Shown here: positions 33,689-42,002 of the stretch, piece by piece
Layout: every line of letters starts with the position of its first letter
How positions within the stretch are numbered: the first letter of the stretch is position 1
From: Bradyrhizobium algeriense
Lineage (GTDB): Bacteria; Pseudomonadota; Alphaproteobacteria; Rhizobiales; Xanthobacteraceae
Assembly (NCBI RefSeq): GCF_003062295.1
Contig: NZ_PYCN01000011.1
Location: 155,225 to 219,224 of the forward strand
Length of the DNA stretch: 64,000 nucleotides
Reading direction: 5' to 3'
The notes under the pieces: model-generated
What the model was told of the DNA's origin: nothing
What the model saw: only the letters and a program-made list of their open reading frames with translations
The model's database searches: none
Translations under genes and position numbers: made by a program

Positions 33689-36139
33689 CTAGCGGCGCGC
33701 CTCGGAGATCGCCTTCCTGAGAATCCGCGACAGCAGTTCCACCGAATAAGGTTTCTGGATCAGCTCGAAGCCGCGGTGAGCATTCTCCGCGAGCACGTTG
33801 CTGTAGCCGCTGGTCAGCACCACGGGCAGGCCGGGATAGCGCTCGCGCACGATGCCGGCGAGCTCGACGCCGTTCATCCCGGGCATGATGACGTCGGAAA
33901 ACACCAGGTCGGCGGAAAACTCGTCCTCGGCAAGGATCGCCAGCGCGGCATCCGCGCTGGCGACGCGGCGGACCGTGTAGCCGAGATCTTCCAAGAGCTC
34001 GGTGGAGAACTGTCCGACGTCGTCATTGTCTTCGACGACGAGCACGCGATAGCCGCGGCCGCGCGCGGCGGGTTCGCTGCCGGTCGCGGCGGCCTCGACC
34101 GCATCGGCCGGCATCGCGGCCTGCGGTAGGTAGATCGTGAACGTTGCGCCCAGGCCGGGCTCGCTCGCGACCGCAATGTCACCGTCGGACTGCTTGGCAA
34201 AGCCGAACGCCTGGCTGAGGCCGAGGCCAGTGCCCTTGCCGACTTCCTTGGTGGTGAAAAACGGCTCGAAGATCGTCTCGAGCAGGTCGGACGCAATGCC
34301 GCAGCCGGTGTCGGTCACGGTGATGGCGACGAAGTCGCCGTCGCGGGCGGGCTGGGCGCGGAGCGGGGGAATGACATCCACTTTCCGGACGCGGATGATG
34401 AGCCGGCCCTCGCTGTTCATGGCGTCGCGGCTGTTGACGGCGAGATTCATCAGCGCGGTTTCGAACTGCGCGATATCGGCGATCGCAAAACAATGGAGAT
34501 CGGCGATGTCGAGATCGATCCTGACCCGCGCGCCGACCAGCGGGCGGATCAGTTGCGCCACCGCCTCGACCTGGGTGCCGACATTGAATACCTGCGGCTT
34601 CAGCGGCTGCCTGCGGGCGAACGCCAGCAACTGCCCGGTCAGCTTGGAGGCGCGCTCCACGGTCTCCGCAATGGCGTCGATGTAGCGCCGGCGTCGCTCT
34701 TCCGGCAGTTCGCGGCGACGCAGGAAGTCGGTCGCGGAGCGGATGATAGTCAACAGATTATTGAAATCGTGCGCCACGCCGCCGGTCAATTGTCCGACCG
34801 CTTCCATCTTCTGCGACTGGCGCAGCGCTTCCTCGCCCAGGCGGCGCTCGGTGATGTCGACGGCGTCGGGCACCGCGCCGACGATCGCGCCGTGCTGATC
34901 GCGCAACGGGCGCATCACGAAGTCGAAATAACGCTCGCCGATCGGCAGGCATAGTCGCATTTCGATCTGGGCTTCTTCGCCCCGCATCACGGCCATGAAG
35001 GCGTCCCGGACGGCGTCGCGCATGCCTTCGGTGCCCGAAAACCACGGCGTTTCCCAGAACGGCTTGCCGACGACGTCGCCGGCGTCACAGCAGATTCCGG
35101 CAAGCGCGGTCTTGTTGGCATACAGGAGATCGCCGTGCTGGTTCAAAAGCCCCTGATACTGATGGCTGGTTTCCAGGATCGCGCGCATCTGGGCTTCGCT
35201 GGATTCCAGCTGCGCCGTCCGCTCGGTGATCCGCAATTCGAGGATGTCGTTCAGCCGGCGAAGATCGTGCTCGGCCTGTTTGGCTGATGTGATGTCGTGG
35301 GCGACACCGATGAAGCCGATGTGGGCGCCGGTCGGATCCCAGCGCGGCAGGGATTCCGATCGCATCCATCGCCAGTCGCCGTCGGCGCGCTGGTAGCGGG
35401 CTTCCAGCGTGAACGGCTTGAGCGAGGCCTCGCCCGCGGCCAATTCCTGCAGGAAACGGGGCAGGTCGTCCGGATGCAGCATCTTTCGCCAGTCGTACAC
35501 GATGGCTTCCTCGAACGGCAGCCCGAGAAAATCGAGATAGGCCTGGTTGAGGAAAGAGCGGGTGCGGTCGAGCTTGGTGACCCAGATCGGCACCGGCGCG
35601 CTGTTGGCGATCAGGCGGAAGCGCTCCTCGCTTTCGCGCAAGGTTGCCTGCGCCAGCATTTGAGCAGTGACGTCGCAATCGGCGCCGACCAGGCGCAGCG
35701 CACGGCCATCAGGGTCGCGCTCGATCTTGGCGACGACGCGGATCCAGCGGGTCGCGCCGTCATTCGGCCGCACGATGCGGTATACGGCCGAATAGTCCTC
35801 GCTCTCGCTCTTCAGTACGCCGAACAAATGCTGGACCGTTAGCTCGCGATCCTCGGGATGGATTCGGCTGACCCATTCCTCGTAGGTTTCGTTGGTCGCC
35901 TCGGGCGGCAAGCCGTGAACCAGCAGATATTCGGGGGAGCGGCGGTTCCTGACGCCGTCGCGGAAATCGATTTCGAGACCGCCGACGCCGGCGATGCGCT
36001 GAATCCGCGCCAGCTCAGCTTCGCGTTCCTGCAGCGCACGATGAGCCTTGTCGCGCTCGTTCGCGATTTCCTGCAGATGTCGCCGCAAGCGCTCGGCGGC
36101 AGCCTCGGGCAAAACTTTTGACGTGTTGGAAGTTGTCAT
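33689..36139 (-). CDS. PAS-containing hybrid sensor histidine kinase with receiver
   Basis: About 816 residues. Three PAS/PAC units (~45-160, ~170-290, ~320-435), then HisKA with phospho-acceptor His in GGVAHDFNNLL (~457), HATPase_c (NSRDAM N-box, DTGCGI, FFTTKEVGKGTGLGL) and a C-terminal receiver (LVVEDNDD, phospho-Asp in FSDVIMPGMNG, Lys in IQKPYS). No membrane segment: a cytoplasmic sensor. I prefer ATG 36139 to TTG 36151, since AAAGG abuts the TTG. No partner response regulator is adjacent. Confidence 0.9.
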   Translation of the reverse strand: MTTSNTSKVLPEAAAERLRRHLQEIANERDKAHRALQEREAELARIQRIAGVGGLEIDFRDGVRNRRSPEYLLVHGLPPEATNETYEEWVSRIHPEDRELTVQHLFGVLKSESEDYSAVYRIVRPNDGATRWIRVVAKIERDPDGRALRLVGADCDVTAQMLAQATLRESEERFRLIANSAPVPIWVTKLDRTRSFLNQAYLDFLGLPFEEAIVYDWRKMLHPDDLPRFLQELAAGEASLKPFTLEARYQRADGDWRWMRSESLPRWDPTGAHIGFIGVAHDITSAKQAEHDLRRLNDILELRITERTAQLESSEAQMRAILETSHQYQGLLNQHGDLLYANKTALAGICCDAGDVVGKPFWETPWFSGTEGMRDAVRDAFMAVMRGEEAQIEMRLCLPIGERYFDFVMRPLRDQHGAIVGAVPDAVDITERRLGEEALRQSQKMEAVGQLTGGVAHDFNNLLTIIRSATDFLRRRELPEERRRRYIDAIAETVERASKLTGQLLAFARRQPLKPQVFNVGTQVEAVAQLIRPLVGARVRIDLDIADLHCFAIADIAQFETALMNLAVNSRDAMNSEGRLIIRVRKVDVIPPLRAQPARDGDFVAITVTDTGCGIASDLLETIFEPFFTTKEVGKGTGLGLSQAFGFAKQSDGDIAVASEPGLGATFTIYLPQAAMPADAVEAAATGSEPAARGRGYRVLVVEDNDDVGQFSTELLEDLGYTVRRVASADAALAILAEDEFSADLVFSDVIMPGMNGVELAGIVRERYPGLPVVLTSGYSNVLAENAHRGFELIQKPYSVELLSRILRKAISEARR

Positions 36140-36195
36140 GCGTGCCGGCAACCTTTGCGGGCACTTTCACACAGGAAGCGGCGGCTTTGCCAGCC

Positions 36196-36969
36196 TCATT
36201 TGCTCTTGGCTTGTGATCGGCAATTATATGCCCTGCGGAACCCGGCGGCCTGCGCGTCTTCCTCGGAACAAAACCAGCGATCCGGCTTGGTCAGTCCCGG
36301 ATAGGAGCGGCACATCTGCAGGTGGTAGATGCCGAGGTTCCCGGTGACGCGCGCGCGGACGGCGTATTTGCCCTTGATGTTGCAGCTCGCCGGCATCACG
36401 AGATCCTCTGGGAACAAGGCCTCGCGGATTTCGCGGTCGCGATCGGTACGGCACGCGGCGCCGAGCAGGGCGCCGTCCTTCTTGCCGGCGCGGAACTCGC
36501 GCGGCGCGGCGAAGCAGCCTTTCCAGAGTCCTTGGCGATCGTCCCGGGCGCGCGCTTCGTCCACCTGGAAGCGGCCGCTGGCGGAGGCTTCAACATTCAA
36601 GGCAAAGCCGCTGCGGACCAGCAACTGGCTGAGACTTGTCGTTTCACCCTCGATCTTGCAGACGCCGATGCGCCGTTTCTTGTAGGCGGGATCGGGGCCG
36701 AGATCGTCGCAGCGGACCTGTTTGCCGCCGATCAGTTTTGTCAGTTGATCGCGCGCCTCGATCCCGCAGGTCCAGCTATCGGCGTGTTCGTCGATGCAGA
36801 GCTGGTCGACGGTCGGGACATCGATGCCGTCGAGCCGGTAGGTGACATTGCCAAGCTGAAGCGTGCCGCCATCCCGAACGACGGCGGTGGCGGCCGAACT
36901 CTGGCTGGCCGGAAGTACGATCGATAGCAACGCCGCAACCAGAAAAATTTGTGACCGCATCTGTTTCAT
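36196..36969 (-). CDS. Exported thermonuclease-family (SNase-like) protein
   Basis: 257 residues. Signal peptide (MKQMRSQIFLVAALLSIVLP, cleavage near SSA-AT). The SNase fold follows: LGNVTYRLDGIDVPTVDQLC, RIGVCKIEGETTSLSQLLVR, SGFALN and EARARDDRQGLWKG. The Arg/Glu pattern is only partly that of active nucleases (no clear RLIGIDTPE), so nuclease activity is uncertain. A ~90-residue C-terminal extension with four cysteines ends YNCRSQAKSK. Same strand as the kinase, 57 bases upstream of its start. Confidence 0.75.
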   Translation of the reverse strand: MKQMRSQIFLVAALLSIVLPASQSSAATAVVRDGGTLQLGNVTYRLDGIDVPTVDQLCIDEHADSWTCGIEARDQLTKLIGGKQVRCDDLGPDPAYKKRRIGVCKIEGETTSLSQLLVRSGFALNVEASASGRFQVDEARARDDRQGLWKGCFAAPREFRAGKKDGALLGAACRTDRDREIREALFPEDLVMPASCNIKGKYAVRARVTGNLGIYHLQMCRSYPGLTKPDRWFCSEEDAQAAGFRRAYNCRSQAKSK

Positions 36970-37165
36970 TTCAAATCAATTCCACACCTGCCGCCGCCTT
37001 CTAGCATAAGGTGAGGTGATTGAACCAAGGCGCTGACGCTAATCGCGCATGAAAGCACGTTGGGGAAAACCGTCAGCGCCATTGTGGCCAGATGTCGAAC
37101 GGCCCATTGACTTCTTAAGAACAAAATAAGAACATGAGCGACATCACCCGTCACGGAATAATGCC

Positions 37166-37375
37166 ATGTCGTCCTCTTCACAGCCGAAATCCGAAGAGCA
37201 CGACGAGCTGGAATCTGCAGTGGATCAGGCCATTTCCGCTTGCGGCGGCGATCTGCGGGCGACCATCCGCGCGCTGATTGTCGCCAACGAATATCTGGAG
37301 TCCGAGGCTGCCGAACTGATGAAGGCGGTATCCCGCGCCTATGCGCGAGGCCGGTTCGGCTCTTATTCGGGGTGA
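37166..37375 (+). CDS. Conserved small hypothetical protein (69 aa)
   Basis: 69 residues: acidic start (SEEHDELESAVDQAISACGG), then DLRATIRALIVANEYLESEA and AYARGRFGSYSG. A short helical protein found across Bradyrhizobium; function unknown. It precedes the biotin-carboxylase gene by 136 bases. Confidence 0.65.
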   Translation: MSSSSQPKSEEHDELESAVDQAISACGGDLRATIRALIVANEYLESEAAELMKAVSRAYARGRFGSYSG

Positions 37376-37511
37376 ATTACCGCCGGCCGGCATTCGAAGC
37401 CGATACGAGACCGTTGCCTCCATCGATATTTGCTGTACGAGGGGTGTGTTACCCGCGTTCCCGCATGTCATTGCGGGGGAGGATCCCGCCCAAAGCTCAA
37501 GCAAGAAGAAC

Positions 37512-39527
37512 ATGTTCAAGAGAATTCTGATCGCAAATCGCGGCGAGATCGCCTGCCGGGTCATCAAGACTGCGCGCCGGATGGGGATCGAGACGGTGGC
37601 CGTGTATTCCGAAGCCGACCGCGATGCGCTCCATGTCGAAATGGCCGATAACGCCGTGCTGATCGGCCCGCCGGCGGCGGCCGAGAGCTATCTGCTGATC
37701 GACAGAATCGTCGATGCCTGCCGCAAGACCGGCGCAGAGGCCGTGCATCCCGGCTATGGCTTCCTGTCCGAGCGCGAGGCGTTTCCGCGCGCGCTTGCCA
37801 AGGCGGGCATCGTCTTCATCGGTCCCAATCCGGGCGCCATCGCCGCGATGGGCGACAAGATCGAATCGAAGAAGGCCGCCGCCAAGGCCAAGGTCTCGAC
37901 GGTGCCGGGACATCTCGGCGTCATCGAGGACGAAAAGCACGCGGTGAAGATCGCCGACGAGATCGGCTATCCCGTGATGATCAAGGCATCCGCCGGCGGC
38001 GGCGGCAAGGGCATGCGGATCGCGCATTCGAAGAAGGAAGTCGCCGAAGGCTTCAACCTCGCCAAGGCCGAAGCCAAATCCTCATTCGGCGACGATCGCG
38101 TCTTCATCGAGAAATTCATCGTCGATCCCCGCCACATCGAAATCCAGGTGCTCGGCGACAAGCATGGCAACGTGATCTATCTCGGCGAGCGCGAATGTTC
38201 GATCCAGCGCCGCAACCAGAAGGTCATCGAGGAGGCGCCGTCGCCGCTGCTCGACGAGACCACCCGCCGCAGGATGGGCGAGCAGGCGGTGTCGCTGGCG
38301 AAGGCCGTGAACTACGATTCCGCCGGCACGGTCGAATTCGTCGCCGGCCAGGACAAGAGCTTCTACTTCCTGGAGATGAATACCCGTCTGCAGGTCGAAC
38401 ATCCCGTCACTGAGCTCGTCACCGGCATCGACCTCGTCGAGCAGATGATCCGGGTTGCCGCCGGCGAGAAGCTTTCGATCGCGCAGAAAGACGTCACGCT
38501 GACGGGATGGGCGGTGGAATCGCGCGTCTATGCCGAGGACCCGTTCCGCAACTTCCTGCCGTCCATTGGCCGGCTGGTGAAGTACCGCCCGCCGGCCGAA
38601 GCGAGCCAGGACGGTGTCACCATCCGCAACGATACCGGCGTGCAGGAAGGCGGCGAAATCTCGATCCATTACGATCCGATGATCGCCAAGCTCGTCACGC
38701 ATGCGCCGTCGCGGGCGGCTGCGATCGAGGCGCAGTCGACCGCGCTGGATGCGTTTTACGTCGACGGGATCAGGCACAACATTCCGTTCCTGTCGGCGCT
38801 GATGAGCCATCCGCGCTGGCGCGAGGGCAAGCTTTCCACCGGCTTCATCGCGGAGGAATTTCCGAAGGGCTTTTCCGCCCATCCGCCGGAAGGCGAGGTC
38901 GCGCGGCGGCTGGCGGCCGTGGGAGCCGCGATCGACCATGTGCTTGGCGAGCGCAAGCGGCAGATTTCCGGACAACTGACCGGCCGGCTGGTGCAGCGCG
39001 AACGCCGCCGCGCGGTGTGGCTCGATCGCGACGAAATCGCCCTCGATGTGGCGCGCGAGGCCGATGGCATCGCGGTGCGTTTCATCGGCACCGATGCTCT
39101 GCCCGGCAATCCGCACAATCTGGTCTCGACGTGGACGCCGGGCGAACCGGTCTGGCATGGCACCATCGACGGCCACGTCGTGGCGATGCAGGTGCGCGCG
39201 ATCCCGAACGGCATCCGCCTGGCGCATCAGGGCTATGACGTTGCGGTCAACGTCTTCACCGAGAGCGAGGCGGCCGCCGCCCGGCTGATGCCGGTGAACT
39301 CGGCGGCCGACACCGGCAAGAAGCTGCTGTGTCCAATGCCCGGGCTCGTGGTGTCGATTGCGGTTGCCGAAGGGCAGGAGGTCAAGTCCGGCGAGACGCT
39401 GGCCGTGGTCGAGGCGATGAAGATGCAGAACGTGCTGCGCGCCGAGCGCGACGGCACGGTGAAGAAGATCCACGCTGCGGCCGGTGCGACGCTGGCGGTG
39501 GATGCGCTGATACTGGAGTTTGCGTAA
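37512..39527 (+). CDS. pccA: Acetyl/propionyl-CoA carboxylase alpha subunit (biotin carboxylase + BCCP)
   Basis: 671 residues. Biotin-carboxylase N-domain (KRILIANRGEIACRV), ATP-grasp with KASAGGGGKGMRIA and EMNTRLQVEHPVTE, biotin-carboxylase C-domain (EDPFRNFLPSIGRL), the PCC BT/BC-interaction domain (~480-590) and a biotinyl domain with EAMKM at the end, biotin on Lys637. It carboxylates biotin, then CO2 passes to propionyl- or acetyl-CoA on the beta subunit, feeding methylmalonyl-CoA. The beta subunit is not in the window. Start ATG 37512; the frame opens earlier without support. Confidence 0.92.
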   Translation: MFKRILIANRGEIACRVIKTARRMGIETVAVYSEADRDALHVEMADNAVLIGPPAAAESYLLIDRIVDACRKTGAEAVHPGYGFLSEREAFPRALAKAGIVFIGPNPGAIAAMGDKIESKKAAAKAKVSTVPGHLGVIEDEKHAVKIADEIGYPVMIKASAGGGGKGMRIAHSKKEVAEGFNLAKAEAKSSFGDDRVFIEKFIVDPRHIEIQVLGDKHGNVIYLGERECSIQRRNQKVIEEAPSPLLDETTRRRMGEQAVSLAKAVNYDSAGTVEFVAGQDKSFYFLEMNTRLQVEHPVTELVTGIDLVEQMIRVAAGEKLSIAQKDVTLTGWAVESRVYAEDPFRNFLPSIGRLVKYRPPAEASQDGVTIRNDTGVQEGGEISIHYDPMIAKLVTHAPSRAAAIEAQSTALDAFYVDGIRHNIPFLSALMSHPRWREGKLSTGFIAEEFPKGFSAHPPEGEVARRLAAVGAAIDHVLGERKRQISGQLTGRLVQRERRRAVWLDRDEIALDVAREADGIAVRFIGTDALPGNPHNLVSTWTPGEPVWHGTIDGHVVAMQVRAIPNGIRLAHQGYDVAVNVFTESEAAAARLMPVNSAADTGKKLLCPMPGLVVSIAVAEGQEVKSGETLAVVEAMKMQNVLRAERDGTVKKIHAAAGATLAVDALILEFA

Positions 39528-39539
39528 CGCTTCCTGTTC

Positions 39540-39622
39540 CGTCATTGCGAGGAGCGAAGCGACGAAGCAATCCACACTTTCTTTGCGGTCCGATGGATTG
39601 CTTCGCTTCGCTCGCAATGACG
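39540..39622. repeat. Long inverted repeat (REP-like)
   Basis: CGTCATTGCGAGGAGCGAAG...GAAGCAATCCA pairs with TGGATTGCTTCGCTTCGCTC then GCAATGACG. One of the commonest dispersed palindromes of Bradyrhizobium; it sits between pccA and the lyase-family gene. Confidence 0.8.
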
Positions 39623-39643
39623 GCAGATAGAACTGAGGGCACC

Positions 39644-40513
39644 ATGGCTTTCCGTCAGCGCCGAGAGAGATTGCGTTCCATCTTGAGCGGCTCGACCTGC
39701 ATCCGGCCGGGGTCGGTCTATGACGCGACCTCGATCCGTATTGCCGAAGATCTCGGTTTCGAGCTCGGAATGTTCGGCGGCTCGGTGGCCTCTTTGGTCG
39801 TGCTCGGCGATCCCGATATCGCGCTGATCACCTTGACGGAGTTGGCCGAACAGATGCGCCGGATGTCGCGCGCCTCGACATTGCCGGTGCTGGTCGATGC
39901 TGATCACGGCTATGGCAATGCGCTCAATGTCCGCCGCACCGTCCAGGAACTCGAAGCCGCCGGGGCTGCCGGGCTCACGGTCGAGGACACGCTGTTGCCG
40001 CCGGCGTTCGGACAGGCCGGAACGCAACTGATCCCGCTGGAGGAGGGCGTCGGCAAGATGAAGGCCGCGCTCGACGGGCGCGGCGATCCCTCGCTGGTCG
40101 TCATGGGCCGCACCGGCGCCGTATCCATAACCGGTATCGACGACGCGATCGCGCGCGCGAAAGCATACGAGGCCATTGGTGTCGATGCGCTGTTCTTCAC
40201 CGGCATCAAGAACCGCGGCGAGCTCGAAGCCGTTTCAGCCGCAACGAGCCTGCCGATCGTGCTCGGTGGCGCGCCCGAGGACATGACCGCGCTCGATTAT
40301 CTCGAAAGTCAGCGCGTGCGGATCGCGCTGCAGGGCCACGCGCCGTTCGCCGCCGCCACGCAGGCCGTCTATGAAACGCTGAAGGCTTTGCATGAGGGAA
40401 CCTCACCGAAGAACCTGAAGGGTCTGGCGTCGTCCGAATTGACCGGCAGGGCGATGCGCGAGGCGGACGTGAAAACACGCAGTGGCGCATTCCTCGGATT
40501 GAACAAGCCATGA
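39644..40513 (+). CDS. Oxaloacetate decarboxylase-like (isocitrate lyase/PEP mutase superfamily)
   Basis: 289 residues. TIM-barrel features of the PEP-mutase/ICL superfamily: GSVYDATSIRIAEDLGFELG, VDADHGYGNALNV (metal-binding DADHGYG), GLTVEDTLLPPAFG and VVMGRTGA. The closest characterised type is the Mg-dependent oxaloacetate decarboxylase of pseudomonads (PA4872-like), which lacks the catalytic loop Cys of lyases. Start ATG 39644 just after the repeat. Its stop overlaps the acylphosphatase start (ATGA). Confidence 0.82.
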   Translation: MAFRQRRERLRSILSGSTCIRPGSVYDATSIRIAEDLGFELGMFGGSVASLVVLGDPDIALITLTELAEQMRRMSRASTLPVLVDADHGYGNALNVRRTVQELEAAGAAGLTVEDTLLPPAFGQAGTQLIPLEEGVGKMKAALDGRGDPSLVVMGRTGAVSITGIDDAIARAKAYEAIGVDALFFTGIKNRGELEAVSAATSLPIVLGGAPEDMTALDYLESQRVRIALQGHAPFAAATQAVYETLKALHEGTSPKNLKGLASSELTGRAMREADVKTRSGAFLGLNKP

Positions 40514-40809
40514 GCGACACCATCCGCCACGTCACGATCAGGGGCCGGGTGCAGGGCGTCGGCTACCGCTACTTTGTCGAACACGAGGCGCGGTCGCGTG
40601 ATCTCGAAGGCTGGGTGCGCAATCGCCGGGACGGCAGCGTCGAAGCGGTGTTCGCCGGCCCTGCGGCAGCCCTTACGGCCATGATCGCGGCATGCCGGCG
40701 CGGGCCGTCATCGGCACGGGTGGACGCGCTGCAGGACGAAGCCGCTAATCCCGACATGCTGAACCTGCGGGACGCAGGCGAGCGGTTCTCGGTGCTGCCG
40801 ACGATCTGA
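40510..40809 (+). CDS. acyP: Acylphosphatase
   Basis: 99 residues, the usual size. GRVQGVGYRYFVEHEA with catalytic Arg20, and Asn38 in GWVRNRRDGSVEA, define the family. It hydrolyses acyl phosphates in the cytosol. The ATG lies inside the stop of the preceding gene, implying translational coupling to the oxaloacetate-decarboxylase-like enzyme; why these are paired is not evident from the sequence. Confidence 0.92.
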   Translation: MSDTIRHVTIRGRVQGVGYRYFVEHEARSRDLEGWVRNRRDGSVEAVFAGPAAALTAMIAACRRGPSSARVDALQDEAANPDMLNLRDAGERFSVLPTI

Positions 40810-40850
40810 GCGCCGTGATATGGCTGGTACGCACTCATGAGGAGAACTGA

Positions 40851-40991
40851 ATGAGGCCGCAACACCCTGAACGCGACTGGAGACGGATCCATCACTCGCC
40901 GATGTTCTGGATCGGAGTCCTGATGTGCCTCGCCGCGATTACGATCTATGTGTTGTCTGACGACCTCTCGTGGCGGCCCGGCGCGCGATAG
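40851..40991 (+). CDS. Small single-pass membrane protein (46 aa)
   Basis: ATG 40851 with AGGAGAA upstream. A basic, His-rich head (MRPQHPERDWRRIHHS) precedes one helix (MFWIGVLMCLAAITIYVLS) and a short polar tail. Positive-inside orientation. Ends 18 bases before the phosphoesterase gene, likely co-transcribed. Confidence 0.55.
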   Translation: MRPQHPERDWRRIHHSPMFWIGVLMCLAAITIYVLSDDLSWRPGAR

Positions 40992-41009
40992 GACTGGGAG
41001 GCGCTGGGC

Positions 41010-41951
41010 GTGTACTCATTGGCCTTACAAACCGTGGTGGATCGAATCGGCGCCGAACATGTGGAGCGGCGGCTGAAGGTTGAGACTGAACATGAGGCTC
41101 AACTTTTTGGCCAGGGATTGATCATCTTCAATCTCGAAAATTGGTACAGGGCGCCTTGGATCATTGGAAGCGCGCTGAAGCTGATGGGACTGTACAACCG
41201 CGCGCGTCGCAACGCCGATCAGATCGCCATCAGGACAAATCTGCTTGAATTTGAGAGCCTTCCGCCGGCATTTGCAAATTTCACAATTCTTCATCTCAGT
41301 GACCTGCACGCAGACATAAGCGAGGGAGCGATGCAACGCCTCATCGGCATTGTCGGCGACCTCAAATACGACATTTGCGTATTGACGGGAGATTATCGCG
41401 GAAAAACCTATGGACCATTCGACACGAGCCTCGAGAGCATCCGTGAGCTGACGGCCCGGATAAAAGGGCCGATGTACGGAGTGCTCGGCAATCACGACAG
41501 CATATACATGGTGCCCGCGCTGGAAGACATGGGGATCCGGATGCTCTTCAATGAGTGCGAAACAGTTTCGCGCAAAGATAGTCAGATCTATCTGGCAGGC
41601 ATCGACGATGCGCATTTCTACCGGACCGATGACATTGAGAAGGCGGCGAAGCGAATTCCAAGCGGCGCATTCTCCATTTTGCTTTCTCACACGCCCGAGG
41701 TCTATAGCGAAGCGGCCAAAGCCGGATTCAATCTAATGCTTAGCGGACATACCCACGGTGGACAGCTCTGCCTTCCCGGCGGAATTCCAATCAAGTTGGA
41801 GGCGCGCTTGCCGCGCTTGATGGGGGCGGGCGCGTGGCGTCACGGTAGCATGGTCGGTTACACATCAGTTGGTGCCGGAACGAGCCTGTTGCCCGTTCGC
41901 TTGAACTGTCCTCCGGAAATTACTTTGCACACGCTTCGCCAGCGAATGTAA
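41010..41951 (+). CDS. Calcineurin-like metallophosphoesterase
   Basis: 313 residues from GTG 41010. The metal-ligand series of the family is complete: ILHLSDLHAD, VLTGDYRG, GNHDS, LLSHTPEV and LSGHTHGGQL. The N-terminal ~85 residues are a variable region without a clear signal peptide, so it may be cytoplasmic or peripheral. Similar YaeI/YkuE enzymes act on phospholipid or nucleotide phosphodiesters; substrate unknown. Confidence 0.85.
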   Translation: MYSLALQTVVDRIGAEHVERRLKVETEHEAQLFGQGLIIFNLENWYRAPWIIGSALKLMGLYNRARRNADQIAIRTNLLEFESLPPAFANFTILHLSDLHADISEGAMQRLIGIVGDLKYDICVLTGDYRGKTYGPFDTSLESIRELTARIKGPMYGVLGNHDSIYMVPALEDMGIRMLFNECETVSRKDSQIYLAGIDDAHFYRTDDIEKAAKRIPSGAFSILLSHTPEVYSEAAKAGFNLMLSGHTHGGQLCLPGGIPIKLEARLPRLMGAGAWRHGSMVGYTSVGAGTSLLPVRLNCPPEITLHTLRQRM

Positions 41952-42002
41952 GCGCTTGATCTGTACTACGTCATCCCTAGGGAAGATGCTGTCGTGCTCA
42001 CG

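Noticed and set aside
38082..39617. 511-codon minus-strand frame opposite pccA
   Set aside because: Antisense shadow of the carboxylase.
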